The notes under the pieces were generated by a model. It was not told the origin of the DNA. It saw only the letters and a program-made list of their open reading frames with translations, and did no database searches. The translations under genes were made by a program, and so were the position numbers. From assembly GCA_015223225.1 (NCBI GenBank), contig JADFCQ010000004.1, positions 434,001 through 498,000 on the forward strand: a stretch of DNA of 64,000 nucleotides, written 5' to 3'. Source of the stretch: Acetobacteraceae bacterium H6797. GTDB taxonomy: Bacteria > Pseudomonadota > Alphaproteobacteria > Acetobacterales > Acetobacteraceae. Below are positions 34,384-44,867 of this stretch, one piece after another. Every line of letters begins with the position of its first letter. Position 1 is the first letter of the stretch.

Positions 34384-35493
34384 ATGCCGGACAGCGAGAG
34401 CGCTGCCGCGCCGCCCGTTGGGGAGTGCCGTGCCACGCCTTCGCGGCTGGAGACGCGGGTCGGGCGCGTGAGGCTCAAGAACCCGGTGATCGCCGCCGCC
34501 GCCGAGCATCTGATCGAGCCGGCAGGGATCAGGGCGGCGATCGCGGCAGGGGCCGGGGCGGTCGTGGTGAAATCCACCAACGAATCCCAGGCGGCGAAGG
34601 AGCAGCTCGGCAAGGCCGAATATGTCGCGCTCGATTCCCACTGGAACCCGGTACCCTGGGGCGCCGATGCGCCGCCAGAGGTGACGCTGGCGACCCGCTC
34701 GGGCCTCTATCCCGGCGATTTCGAAACCTGGCTGGCCCAGGCAGTGGCGATGGATGCCGAGGCGCGGGCGCAGGATTGCCTGTTGGTCGCCTCGCTCATC
34801 CTCTCCGGGCTCGACCGCGCGCTGGAGATGGCGCGGCAGGTGGAGGCGGCGGGGCTCAGGGCGCTCGAATTCAATATCGGCACGCCCTATGCGAGCCAGG
34901 CGGTGAAGGGCGCGGTCTCGACCGAGTTGGACCCGAAGCGCGTGGGCGAGTTGGTGCGCGCGATGCGGGGTGCGACCGCCCTCCCCCTCTGGGTGAAGCT
35001 GACCGGGCAGAGCGAGCGCGTGCCGGAACTGGCCGAGGCCGCTTTCGAGGCGGGGGCCGATGCCGTGACCATGGCGGGGCGGCTGCTCGGGATGGTGCCG
35101 GACCTCGAGACGCATCAGCCGGTGCTGGGCACGAGCCTGGGCATCGGCGGTTTCTGGAACCTGCCGCTCACCTGCCATTGGCTGGCGCTGACCCGCGCGC
35201 GGCTGGGGCCGGAGGCGCATCTCATCGGGATCAACGGCGCGCGCGACGGGCATGACGTGGCCCGGATGATCCTGGCCGGGGCGAGCGCCGTGGGCATCGC
35301 CTCCCCCGTCATGCTGCGCGGCTCGGGCCTACTGCGCGAGGCGCTGGCGCAGCTCGAGGAATATCTGGCCGGGAAGGATCTGACGGTCGAGGCCCTGCGC
35401 GGGCGGGCCGCCGACAGCCGCCGCGGCTTCGCCGACATGCCGCCGCTTCAGGAAAACTGGCGGCGCTACATCACCGAGGAAACGACGCCATGA
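34384..35493 (+). CDS. Dihydroorotate dehydrogenase-like flavoenzyme
   Basis: The 369-aa TIM-barrel protein resembles class 1 DHOD and the PreA part of dihydropyrimidine dehydrogenase: RVRLKNPVIAAAAE at the N terminus, VVVKSTNE, LEFNIGTPYASQAV, LPLWVKLTGQ and GINGARDGHDVARMILAGASAVGIAS at the phosphate-binding end. It probably reduces or oxidises a cyclic substrate with FMN. It heads the IclR-controlled cluster and not a pyrimidine operon, so a catabolic role on a pyrimidine-like or related ring is more likely than de novo synthesis. Its stop overlaps the next ATG (ATGA). Confidence 0.8.
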   Translation: MPDSESAAAPPVGECRATPSRLETRVGRVRLKNPVIAAAAEHLIEPAGIRAAIAAGAGAVVVKSTNESQAAKEQLGKAEYVALDSHWNPVPWGADAPPEVTLATRSGLYPGDFETWLAQAVAMDAEARAQDCLLVASLILSGLDRALEMARQVEAAGLRALEFNIGTPYASQAVKGAVSTELDPKRVGELVRAMRGATALPLWVKLTGQSERVPELAEAAFEAGADAVTMAGRLLGMVPDLETHQPVLGTSLGIGGFWNLPLTCHWLALTRARLGPEAHLIGINGARDGHDVARMILAGASAVGIASPVMLRGSGLLREALAQLEEYLAGKDLTVEALRGRAADSRRGFADMPPLQENWRRYITEETTP

Positions 35494-36416
35494 ACGACAA
35501 TATCGCCGCCGAGACGGAAGCGGCCACCATCGACCGGCTGATGCAGGGCGCGATCGACCTGCACACCCATCCCGGCCCCTCGCTCATGCCGCGCGCCGTG
35601 GACCATTTCGAGGTGGTGAAGCAGGCGGCCGAGGCCGGCATGCGCGCCGTGCTGCTCAAGGACCACTACTACCCGACGATGCCCATCGCGCATCTCATCA
35701 ACAAGCACTTCCCCAGCAACTGCGAGACCTTCGGCGCCATCGTGCTGAACAATCCGGTGGGTGGGCTCAATCCCTCGGCGGTGGATTACGCGCTCAAGCA
35801 GGGCGCGCGGGTGGTTTGGATGGCGACGGCCCATGCCCAGAACCACATTGACCACGACAAGAAAGACAAGGACTTCAAGAACAAGTTCCCCACCAACAGC
35901 AAGAAGACCGTGGAGCCCATCGGCGCCACGCTGGTCGATGAAAAGGGCGTGGTGCGGGACGAGGTGAAGCTCATTCTCGACCTCATCGCCGAGGCCGATG
36001 CCGTGGTCTCGGGCGGGCATCACCATATCAGCGAGCTTTTCCCCTTCTATGAGGAAGCGGCGAAGCGCGGGGTGAAGCGGCGCTTCCTGAACCACCCGAC
36101 CTATGTGAACGAGGGCTCCTTCCAGGACATCCAGCAGCTCGTGCGGATGGGCGTGAAGATGGAGCATTCGCTCTGCATGTTCATCCCTTCGGTCTTCCAG
36201 CAATTCGACAAGGAACATCTGAAGCAGGTGATCGAGGCGGCGGGGGTGGAGAATACCTTCTTCGGTTCGGACCTCGGGCAGAAGGGCAATCCCACGCCGG
36301 TCGAGGGCTTCCGCACCTTCATCGGGCTGCTGCTGGAGATGGGCTACGACGAGGCGGCCATCCGCCGGATGGTCTCGACCAATGCGGCGGAGCTGATGGG
36401 CATCAGCGTGAACTAG
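35490..36416 (+). CDS. DUF6282 family metal-dependent hydrolase-like protein
   Basis: The 308-aa protein has amidohydrolase-like metal ligands: DLHTHPGP near the N terminus, KDHYYP, GGHHHISE in the middle and FGSDLGQ near the C terminus. It matches proteins called DUF6282, which have no known reaction. Translation is coupled to the DHOD-like gene by a 4-bp overlap, so the two enzymes probably act on the same compound, for example ring reduction followed by hydrolysis (inference). Confidence 0.78.
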   Translation: MNDNIAAETEAATIDRLMQGAIDLHTHPGPSLMPRAVDHFEVVKQAAEAGMRAVLLKDHYYPTMPIAHLINKHFPSNCETFGAIVLNNPVGGLNPSAVDYALKQGARVVWMATAHAQNHIDHDKKDKDFKNKFPTNSKKTVEPIGATLVDEKGVVRDEVKLILDLIAEADAVVSGGHHHISELFPFYEEAAKRGVKRRFLNHPTYVNEGSFQDIQQLVRMGVKMEHSLCMFIPSVFQQFDKEHLKQVIEAAGVENTFFGSDLGQKGNPTPVEGFRTFIGLLLEMGYDEAAIRRMVSTNAAELMGISVN

Positions 36417-36461
36417 ACTCTCAAACGTCCAAGACAAGAACAGCAAGATCGGAGAACGTTC

Positions 36462-37448
36462 ATGAGCATGAGCCGCCGCGCCCTGATGGGCGCCGCGGCG
36501 GCGGCTGGCCTTGCCAGCCCCGCCCTGATCCGCCCTGCCCTCGCGCAGCGCGCCTGGCCGGATAAGCCGATCCGCATGGTGCTCGGCTTCGCGCCGGGCG
36601 GCGTCGGCGATTTCACCGCGCGGCTCATCGCGCCCAAGATCAGCGAAATCCTCGGTCAGCCCATCGTGATCGACAATCGCCCCGGTGCGGGCGGCATCGT
36701 CTCGGCCGAGGCCGTCGCCCGCTCGGCGCCGGATGGCTATACGCTGCTGCTGCTGACAACGACGAACAGCACCGCTTCTGCACTTTATGAGAAGCTGCCT
36801 TACGACGTGCTGAAGGACTTCGCGCCCGTCGCACGGATCGCGACCTTCGACCACGTGCTGCTCACGGGCGAGAACAGCCGCTTCAAGACGCTGGAGGATG
36901 TGCTGGCCGCCGCCAAAGCCAAGCCGGGCAGCATCAATCTCGGCTCCATCGCGGTGGGCAATGCGCAGCATCTGGGGGCGGAGCTGTTTAAGACCATGGC
37001 CGGGGTCGATATGACCATCGTGACCTATCGCTCGACGCCCGATCTGGTGAATGCCACCTCGACGGGCGAGATCGATATCGCTAGCGAGATCCTCGGCCCA
37101 GTGCTCTCGCAGATCGAGGGCAAGCGGGTGCGGCCGTTGGCCATGACCTCGGCCGAACGCTACCCGCTGCTGCCGAACGTGCCGACGGCGAATGAGAAAG
37201 CCGTGCCCGGCTATGTCGTGGGTTCCTGGAACGGGCTGGCGGCGCCGGCGGGCACCCCGCGCGCGATCATCGAGAAGCTGCAGGGCGCCGTGAAGCAGGC
37301 CATGGCCGATGAGGCCACGCGGAAGAAGCTGCTCGATGTCGGCGTGCAGCCGGCGGTGACCGGGCCGGAGGAATTCGCGGACTTCATCCTCAGCGAGAAC
37401 CGCCGTTGGGCCGCGATCATCGAGCGCGCCAAGATTCCGAAGCAGTGA
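36462..37448 (+). CDS. Tripartite tricarboxylate transporter substrate-binding protein (TctC/Bug family)
   Basis: The 328-aa periplasmic protein has a twin-arginine-like or Sec signal (MSMSRRALMGAAAAAGLA, cleavage after ALA). The Bug signature follows: WPDKPIRMVLGFAPGGVGDFTARLIAPKISE and VIDNRPGAGG. It would bind an organic acid. No TctA or TctB permease genes are nearby, as is common for Bug proteins. Its place between the hydrolase and cupin genes suggests it captures the substrate or inducer of this pathway. Confidence 0.9.
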   Translation: MSMSRRALMGAAAAAGLASPALIRPALAQRAWPDKPIRMVLGFAPGGVGDFTARLIAPKISEILGQPIVIDNRPGAGGIVSAEAVARSAPDGYTLLLLTTTNSTASALYEKLPYDVLKDFAPVARIATFDHVLLTGENSRFKTLEDVLAAAKAKPGSINLGSIAVGNAQHLGAELFKTMAGVDMTIVTYRSTPDLVNATSTGEIDIASEILGPVLSQIEGKRVRPLAMTSAERYPLLPNVPTANEKAVPGYVVGSWNGLAAPAGTPRAIIEKLQGAVKQAMADEATRKKLLDVGVQPAVTGPEEFADFILSENRRWAAIIERAKIPKQ

Positions 37449-37459
37449 GGAGTTGAGCC

Positions 37460-38350
37460 ATGTATGACCAGAGCGACCCTCGCGCGGCGCTGGCCAAGGC
37501 GCCGGCGGCCGGCGCCCCGGTGCCGACCGCCTTCGCGGGCGCCGAATACGCGCGCTTCTACGAGATGCCGCCGCAGATCGAAGGCCCCGGCGAGAAGACC
37601 TGGCTGGCGCGGGGCCAGAATTTCCTCACCGCCTATACCGAGGGCGAGGCCGGGCTGGTCCTCGCGCGGCAGGGGCAGGCCGATGAATATGTCTTGCTTC
37701 TGCCCGATACGGGGGCCAGGATCGAGGCTGGCCAGGAGAGCCGGGACGTGGCGGGCAATAGCCTCGTCATCATCCCGCCGGGCGACAGCCGCATCACCCT
37801 CTTGGGGAAAGGCCGCGCGATCAGGCTGGTCACCACGCGGGCGGAGGATCTGGCGCGGCTTTGCGTGAACGCGGCCTCCTATGCCGAGCGGCATCCGAAT
37901 ATCCCCCCGCTGGAACTGTGGCCCGCCCCGCCCGATGGGTTCCGCATCCGCGCGTATGATCTCGACGTGCCGCCGGAGCCCACGCGTTTCGGGCGCATCT
38001 GGCGCTGCAGCACCTTCATGGTGAACTATCTCGACCCGGCGGATGGGCCGCGCGACCCGCGGAAGATGTCGCCGCATCACCATGACGATTTCGAACAGGG
38101 CTCCTTCGTCATCGACGGGGCCTATACGCATCACCTGCGCTGGCCCTGGACGGTGGACATGACCATCTGGCGGCCGGACGACCATGAATATTGCCGCGGG
38201 CCCTCGCTGACCGTCATCCCGCCGCCCTCGATCCATACCTCGGAGGCGAAGGAGGCGGGGCAGATGGTGGATATCTTCTGCCCGCCGCGTGTGGACTTCT
38301 CCGAAAAGCCCGGCTGGGTGCTGAATGGGAGTGAGTATCCCATGCCCTGA
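37460..38350 (+). CDS. Cupin-fold protein of the catabolic cluster
   Basis: The 296-aa protein appears to be a two-domain cupin. The C-terminal half has a metal site MSPHHHDDFEQGSFVIDG with a later H in PSIHTSE. The N-terminal half has strands (NSLVIIPPGDSRITLLG) without the histidines. It could be an isomerase or dioxygenase of the pathway started by the upstream genes, 11 bp after the TctC gene. The reaction is not known to me. Confidence 0.7.
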   Translation: MYDQSDPRAALAKAPAAGAPVPTAFAGAEYARFYEMPPQIEGPGEKTWLARGQNFLTAYTEGEAGLVLARQGQADEYVLLLPDTGARIEAGQESRDVAGNSLVIIPPGDSRITLLGKGRAIRLVTTRAEDLARLCVNAASYAERHPNIPPLELWPAPPDGFRIRAYDLDVPPEPTRFGRIWRCSTFMVNYLDPADGPRDPRKMSPHHHDDFEQGSFVIDGAYTHHLRWPWTVDMTIWRPDDHEYCRGPSLTVIPPPSIHTSEAKEAGQMVDIFCPPRVDFSEKPGWVLNGSEYPMP

Positions 38351-38377
38351 AAGCCGGGCTTGCCCCTGCACGGTAAT

Positions 38378-38402
38378 GGGCCTTGGATGCGCGCCAAGGC
38401 CC
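38378..38402 (+). terminator. Hairpin after the catabolic cluster
   Basis: A perfect 9-bp inverted repeat, GGGCCTTGG with CCAAGGCCC and a 7-nt loop, lies 27 bp after the cupin stop. No T run follows, so it may end transcription weakly or protect the 3' end. Confidence 0.4.
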
Positions 38403-38465
38403 GCCATGTAACGGGCAACACCAACCTTCCGCCGACGGCACCGGGCGGGAAAAGGAGCCTGGCTG

Positions 38466-39173
38466 ATGATCGACCTTTATTACTGGACGACGCCCAATGG
38501 GCATAAGGTCACGATGTTCCTGGAGGAGGCCGGCCTCCCCTATCGCCTCCATGGCGTGAATATCGGCAAGGGCGAGCAGTTCACGCCCGAATTCCTGGCC
38601 ATCGCGCCGAACAACCGCATCCCCGCCATCGTGGACAATGAGCCCGCGGGCGGCGGCAAGCCGGTGAGCCTCTTCGAGAGCGGCGCCATCCTGCTCTATC
38701 TGGCCGACAAGACGGGCAAGTTCGCGGCCCCCGTTTCCGACCCGGCGGGCCGGGCCGAGGTGCTGCAATGGCTCTTCTGGCAGATGGGCGGGCTGGGGCC
38801 GATGGCCGGGCAGAACCACCATTTCTCCCAATACGCGCCGGAGAAGATCCCCTACGCGATCGACCGCTATGTGAAGGAGACGAACCGGCTCTATGGCGTG
38901 ATGAACAAGCGCCTGGCCGACCGCCCCTTCCTGGCCGGCGAGAGCTATTCGATCGCGGATATGGCGAGCTATCCCTGGGTCGTGCCCCATGAGCGCCAGG
39001 GGCAGGACCTGAACGACTTCCCACATCTGAAGCGCTGGTTCGAGACGATCAAGGCGATGCCCTCGACCGTGCGCGCCTATGCCAGGGCCGCCGAGATCAA
39101 CCCCGCCGCCGGGGCGCCCATGTCGGCTGATGCCAAGAAGGTGCTGTTCGGCCAGACCGCGACGCGGACATGA
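38466..39173 (+). CDS. Glutathione S-transferase, YfcG/Ure2p-like
   Basis: The 235-aa protein has an N-terminal thioredoxin fold with YYWTTPNGHKVTMFLEEAGL and the cis-proline/ESGAILLYLADK glutathione site. An all-helical C-terminal domain contains QWLFWQMGGLGPMAGQ and SIADMASYPWV. This is the Nu-class pattern, whose members act as disulfide-bond reductases. AAAGGAG precedes the start. Its stop overlaps the next GST gene by 4 bp, so the pair is an operon. Confidence 0.9.
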   Translation: MIDLYYWTTPNGHKVTMFLEEAGLPYRLHGVNIGKGEQFTPEFLAIAPNNRIPAIVDNEPAGGGKPVSLFESGAILLYLADKTGKFAAPVSDPAGRAEVLQWLFWQMGGLGPMAGQNHHFSQYAPEKIPYAIDRYVKETNRLYGVMNKRLADRPFLAGESYSIADMASYPWVVPHERQGQDLNDFPHLKRWFETIKAMPSTVRAYARAAEINPAAGAPMSADAKKVLFGQTATRT

Positions 39174-39868
39174 CCGTCACCCTCTTCGAGCTCTGCGGCG
39201 CCGACCCGGACCTCCGCTTCAGCCCCTTCTGCTGGCGGAGCCGGCTGGCGCTCGCGCATAAGGGGCTGGAGGTGGAATCCATGCCCTGGCGCTTCACTGA
39301 GATCGAGCGGCTGGAATTCGCGGATTACGACAAGGTTCCCGTCCTGGTGGATGGGGACAAGGTCGTCACCGACAGTTGGAATATCGCCGTCTATCTCGAA
39401 GCGACCTATCCCGACCGGCCGGCGCTTTTCGCCGGCGGGCCGGCGGCGCAGCGCTTCATGAACGCCTGGGCCGATACGGTGCTGAACCCGGCCCTGGGGC
39501 GGATGATCCTTTGCGACATTCCGGCGCTGCTGACACCGAAGGGGCGCGACTATTTCCTCACCAGCCGCGAGAAGCGCTTCGGCATGAGCGTCGAGGCCTT
39601 CACCGCCGGGCGGGAGGCGCGGCTGCCGGCGTTGCGGGAGCTTTTCGCGCCCGTGCGCGCCGTGCTGCGGCATCAGCCCTTCCTTGGCGGGAGCGGGCCG
39701 GATTACGGGGATTACGCGGTGATGGGCAGCCTGATGTGGGCCCGCTGCGTGAGCCCCCTCGCCCTGCTCGATCCGGCGGATGAGGTTTATGCCTGGCGGG
39801 AGCGGATGCTCGACCTTCATGGCGGGCTGGCGCGCAAGGCGCCCTGCGTGGAAAGCCAGCGCCTGTAA
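39170..39868 (+). CDS. Glutathione S-transferase family protein (LigF-like)
   Basis: The 232-aa protein starts with a thioredoxin-like fold containing FSPFCWRSRLALAHKGL and VTDSWNIAVYLEATYP, the glutathione-binding motifs. This resembles beta-etherase or uncharacterised GST groups more than classical detoxifying ones. It is translated from an ATG overlapping the upstream GST. A long inverted-repeat terminator follows it. Substrate unknown. Confidence 0.85.
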   Translation: MTVTLFELCGADPDLRFSPFCWRSRLALAHKGLEVESMPWRFTEIERLEFADYDKVPVLVDGDKVVTDSWNIAVYLEATYPDRPALFAGGPAAQRFMNAWADTVLNPALGRMILCDIPALLTPKGRDYFLTSREKRFGMSVEAFTAGREARLPALRELFAPVRAVLRHQPFLGGSGPDYGDYAVMGSLMWARCVSPLALLDPADEVYAWRERMLDLHGGLARKAPCVESQRL

Positions 39869-39887
39869 GGCGCTGCCTGGCGGCGCG

Positions 39888-39917
39888 CCCGCCTGCCTTC
39901 CCGATGAGGCAGGCGGG
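39888..39917. terminator. Bidirectional hairpin between convergent genes
   Basis: A perfect 11-bp inverted repeat, CCCGCCTGCCT with AGGCAGGCGGG and an 8-nt loop, lies between the GST stop and the stop of the minus-strand RHH gene. A short TT follows on the plus strand. It probably terminates both transcripts. Confidence 0.6.
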
Positions 39918-39923
39918 TTCCCG

Positions 39924-40178
39924 TCAGACGCTCTCGCTCGGCGGCGGCGGTGGCGCCTTGCCGGCGATCGCCGCTTCGAGCGCGAAGACCCGGAGCGCGC
40001 TGGCCAGCGGCAGCCCGCCCGCCGAACGCTTGGTATCCACGCTCGCGATCAGTGCCGTCAGGCTCATGGCCTCCCGGCGCGCCAGATGTTCGAGGACGGA
40101 CCAGAAGGCCCCCTCGAGTGCCACCGACGTCCGATGGCCGGCAAGTGCGAAAGAGCGTTTACGCAAATGACCTGTCAT
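39924..40178 (-). CDS. Ribbon-helix-helix domain protein
   Basis: The 84-aa protein has the RHH_4-type pattern: RKRSFALAGHRTSVALEGAFWSVLEHLARREAMSLTALIA, with a basic strand followed by two helices. Such small proteins occur widely in alphaproteobacteria, often beside fumC, and are presumed DNA-binding. It lies 45 bp after the fumC stop on the same strand and may be co-transcribed with it. The tail is proline-rich. Confidence 0.8.
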   Translation of the reverse strand: MTGHLRKRSFALAGHRTSVALEGAFWSVLEHLARREAMSLTALIASVDTKRSAGGLPLASALRVFALEAAIAGKAPPPPPSESV

Positions 40179-40223
40179 GCCCGTTCCTTCCCATCGGCCC
40201 GGACCTCCCGGCGAGGCCCGCCC

Positions 40224-41684
40224 TCAAGATACAAACGCCGGACCTGCCGTATCTGGCACGGTAGCGGTTGCGTGAAGCATCTCCTCTGGACGAACCCAAC
40301 GATCGAAATCCTCCGCCGTTACATGCCCCGAACGCGAAGCGGCTTCGCGCAGGGTAAGGTTCTCCTTTAACGCGAGCCGGCCGATGGCGACTGCCTTGTC
40401 GTAGCCGATCCGGGGTGCGAGCGCCGTGACCAGCATCAAGGACCTGGCCAGGTCATCGGCTATACGTTCCCGGTTCGGCTCCAGCCGCCCCACCATATGG
40501 CCCGCGAATGACCGCGCCGCGTCAGCGAGCAGGGTCACGGATTGCAATACCGCATGGAGAATAACGGGCTTGAACACGTTGAGTTCAAGATGCCCCTGCG
40601 CGCCCGCGATGGTGACAGTGACGTGATTGCCCATCACCTGGGCGCAGACCATGGACAGGGCCTCGCTCTGGGTCGCGTTGGTCTTGCCGGGCATGATGGA
40701 GGAGGAAAGCCCATCCTCCGGCAGGGTCAGCTCGGCGAGGCCGGCGCGGGGCCCGGAGGCCAGCAGGCGCAGGTCATTGGCGATCTTGGTGAGCGAGACG
40801 GCGATGGTATTGAGCGCGCCCGACAGCTCCACCAGCGTGTCATGCGCCGCCATGGCCTCGAATTTATGGGGGTGCGGCGTGAAGGGCAGCCCCGTGATCC
40901 GGCTCATGCAGCGGCAGAAGGCGATGTCGAAGTCGGGGTGCCGGTTGAGCCCGGTGCCGACCGCCGTGCCGCCCTGGGGCAGTTCCAGCAGCCGTGGCAG
41001 CACTGCCTCGATCCGGGCGATGCCGCGGCTGACCTGAAGCGCCCAGGTGGCGGCTTCCTGGCCGAGGGTGATGGGGACGGCATCCATGAGATGGGTGCGG
41101 CCGATCTTCACGATATCCCGCCACTCGGCGGCCCGGGCCTCCAGCGAGGCGGCGAGTTCGCGCAGCGCGGGCAGCAACTCGCCGACCACCTGGCGAGCGG
41201 TGGCGACATGCATCACCGTCGGGAAGCTGTCATTGCTCGACTGGCCGCGATTGACGTGGTCGTTGGGGTGGATGGGTGAGCGGCTGCCGAGGGGCTGGCC
41301 GAGCGCTTGGTTGGCGAGGTTCGCGATGACCTCGTTGGCGTTCATATTGGTCTGGGTGCCGCTGCCCGTCTGCCAGATGGGCAGGGGGAAGTCCTCGTAG
41401 CGGCGGCCGGAGGCGACCTCGCGGGCGGCCTCGATGATCGGATTGGCGATCTCGGGCGGCAGCTCGCCCAGTTCCAGATTGGCCTGGGCGGCGGCGAGCT
41501 TCTGCCAGCCGACGGCGCGGATGGCGATGGGCGGAAGGCGCTCGGTGCCGATGCGGAAGAATAGCCGCGCCCGCTCCGTCTGAGGCCCCCAGTAGCGGTC
41601 CTGGGGGATCTTGGCGGTGCCGAGGCTATCGGTTTCGAGCCGCGTGCCTTCTGACTTGGAACTATCTGGCCGGGTCGCGGTCAT
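40224..41684 (-). CDS. fumC: Class II fumarate hydratase
   Basis: The 486-aa enzyme hydrates fumarate to malate in the TCA cycle without a metal cluster. It shows the aspartase/fumarase signatures: WQTGSGTQTNMNANEV, HPNDHVNRGQSSNDSFP, KIGRTHLMDAVP and the family signature SSSIMPGKTN near residue 332. The N terminus DSLGTAKIPQDRYWGPQTERA is typical of FumC. A class I fumarase lies only 1.2 kb away, so the organism has both types here, probably for different oxygen or iron conditions. Confidence 0.95.
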   Translation of the reverse strand: MTATRPDSSKSEGTRLETDSLGTAKIPQDRYWGPQTERARLFFRIGTERLPPIAIRAVGWQKLAAAQANLELGELPPEIANPIIEAAREVASGRRYEDFPLPIWQTGSGTQTNMNANEVIANLANQALGQPLGSRSPIHPNDHVNRGQSSNDSFPTVMHVATARQVVGELLPALRELAASLEARAAEWRDIVKIGRTHLMDAVPITLGQEAATWALQVSRGIARIEAVLPRLLELPQGGTAVGTGLNRHPDFDIAFCRCMSRITGLPFTPHPHKFEAMAAHDTLVELSGALNTIAVSLTKIANDLRLLASGPRAGLAELTLPEDGLSSSIMPGKTNATQSEALSMVCAQVMGNHVTVTIAGAQGHLELNVFKPVILHAVLQSVTLLADAARSFAGHMVGRLEPNRERIADDLARSLMLVTALAPRIGYDKAVAIGRLALKENLTLREAASRSGHVTAEDFDRWVRPEEMLHATATVPDTAGPAFVS

Positions 41685-41781
41685 GGCGCGTGCTGCTCCG
41701 GGGGCTGATGCTGGAGATGGGCATCAACCCACGAATTGCCAAGAACCGGCTACCTCAAATTTAATGCGATCCCGAATTGGA

Positions 41782-42189
41782 TCAGAAAGGGCCTTCGCCA
41801 TAGGTGGCGATCTCGATGAGGTTGCCGTCCGGGTCACGGCAATAGACCGAGGTGATGGGGCCGAGGGCGCCGGCCTTGGGCACCGGGCCGAGCACCACTT
41901 CGACGCCGCATTCGCGCAGATGCTCCACGATGTCGCCGGCCGAGACGGTGACGACGAAGCAGAGATCCTGGCTGCCCACGGCGCCGCCGAGGCCGGTGAA
42001 CCATTCCTCCTGGCTCGCCTCGACGGGGCGGAGGTTCAGCTTCTGGCCGCCGAAGCGCATGGCGGTGCGGTTCTTCTCGCCGAAGGCCGCGCGCTCCATG
42101 CCGAGCACGCGCTGATACCAGCTGGCGCTGGTCTCGACGTCCTTGACGGTGATGACGAGGTGGTCGAGCCGGTCGACGGCGAAACGCAT
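41782..42189 (-). CDS. VOC family metalloprotein (glyoxalase-like)
   Basis: The 135-aa protein is a single vicinal-oxygen-chelate unit: LDHLVITVKDVETSASWYQRVLGM at the start, with the metal histidine in DHLV, and DPDGNLIEIATY at the end with its glutamate. It resembles fosfomycin-thiol-transferase or virulence-associated glyoxalase proteins; the substrate cannot be fixed. It lies in the same-strand run from class I fumarase to fumC. Confidence 0.85.
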   Translation of the reverse strand: MRFAVDRLDHLVITVKDVETSASWYQRVLGMERAAFGEKNRTAMRFGGQKLNLRPVEASQEEWFTGLGGAVGSQDLCFVVTVSAGDIVEHLRECGVEVVLGPVPKAGALGPITSVYCRDPDGNLIEIATYGEGPF

Positions 42190-42258
42190 GGGGGGCTTCC
42201 TTGGCGGCGGGAGGCGTGTCTGGCGGGAGCGTGTCTTGGGGGGCTTTGGCGGGAAGGG

Positions 42259-42657
42259 TCAGCTATCGGTGGCGCGGCGGCGCATCCGGGCGGTGACCTC
42301 GATCTCGATGCGCATCTCGTCGGTCTGCAGCCCGGCAAGGATCAGGGTGGAGGCCGGGCGGGCGCGGCCGAACCACTGGCGGACCACGGGCCAGCAGGGC
42401 TCCCAATCCTCGCGGCGGGGGAGGATGAAATGCGCGCGGACCACGTCATCCATCTTGGCGCCGGCCTCGCGCAGGGCCTGGTCGATGTTCCGGAAGGCCT
42501 GCTCGCATTGCTCGACCACGCCCTCGGCGATGGTCATGGTCGTATAGTCATAGCCCGTGGTGCCGGAGACGAAGACCCAGTCGCCATCCACCACCGCGCG
42601 GGAGTAACCGATCTCCTCCTCGAAGCGGCTGCCTGAGGAAATCAAACGTCGGGCCAT
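42259..42657 (-). CDS. RidA family protein (Rid/YjgF)
   Basis: The 132-aa protein has the RidA fold: GYSRAVVDGDWVFVSGTTGYD, EQAFRNIDQALREAGAKMDDVVR, and PASTLILAGL followed by the acidic EIEVTA strand. RidA proteins hydrolyse reactive enamines and imines. The catalytic arginine of canonical RidA is usually in R-x-x-x-x near PARSTV; here the motif is RPASTLI, so a Rid subgroup is likely. The ATG at 42657 is chosen because the longer frame overlaps the DUF1272 gene. Confidence 0.85.
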   Translation of the reverse strand: MARRLISSGSRFEEEIGYSRAVVDGDWVFVSGTTGYDYTTMTIAEGVVEQCEQAFRNIDQALREAGAKMDDVVRAHFILPRREDWEPCWPVVRQWFGRARPASTLILAGLQTDEMRIEIEVTARMRRRATDS

Positions 42658-42680
42658 CGGGTGCTCCAGGTCGGGGGATG

Positions 42681-42926
42681 TCAGGAGGCGGTGCAGCGTT
42701 CGGGACGATGCACGCGCTCCGCGGAGGCTGGGAAGCGGGCGAATTTCACGGGAGGGCGGATCGGCCGGGGGATGAGTTCGCCCGTGCAATTGGGGCAACG
42801 GCCACCCAGACGGGTGGCCGCGCAATCGGTGCAGAAGGTGCATTCGAAGCTGCAGATCAGGGCGAGGCGCGAGTCGGGCGGCAGGTCCCGGTCGCAGCAT
42901 TCGCAATTGGGCCTGAGCTGCAGCAT
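42681..42926 (-). CDS. DUF1272 zinc-ribbon protein
   Basis: The 81-aa protein shows the DUF1272 pattern of cysteine pairs: NCECCDRDLPP, ICSFECTFCTDCA and GRCPNCTGEL, enough for two zinc sites. The role of the family is unknown. It starts 5 bp after the stop of the class I fumarase gene, within the same operon. Confidence 0.88.
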   Translation of the reverse strand: MLQLRPNCECCDRDLPPDSRLALICSFECTFCTDCAATRLGGRCPNCTGELIPRPIRPPVKFARFPASAERVHRPERCTAS

Positions 42927-42930
42927 TGCG

Positions 42931-44586
<1,656 letters not shown>

Positions 44587-44867
44587 GTTTCTCGTCTCCA
44601 CCTTGGGGACCGGTGACGCGCCATGGAGGGTTATGGCAGGCGGGTGCGGTTCACCTTCCTGCTACTCCAGCCGAAGCGGGAAGCCAACAAGTGGCGGCGC
44701 CTCACGGCGGTATGTCCTGATATGCGATGATCATCATCATTCACGCTGGTGATGACGAATGGGGCTCAGATGCCTTGCGCCTTCGCGTGCAGGGGCTCAC
44801 ATCTGCCGCAACGACGCGGCATCGGCTTGCAGCCCGGTGCCCCAACCCCATGACGGAGATCGATCAG

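Noticed and set aside
34621-34641. Pyrimidine biosynthesis (pyrD) for the DHOD-like gene
   Set aside because: Context is an IclR-controlled catabolic cluster and the sequence is closer to the PreA-like branch, so the symbol was withheld.
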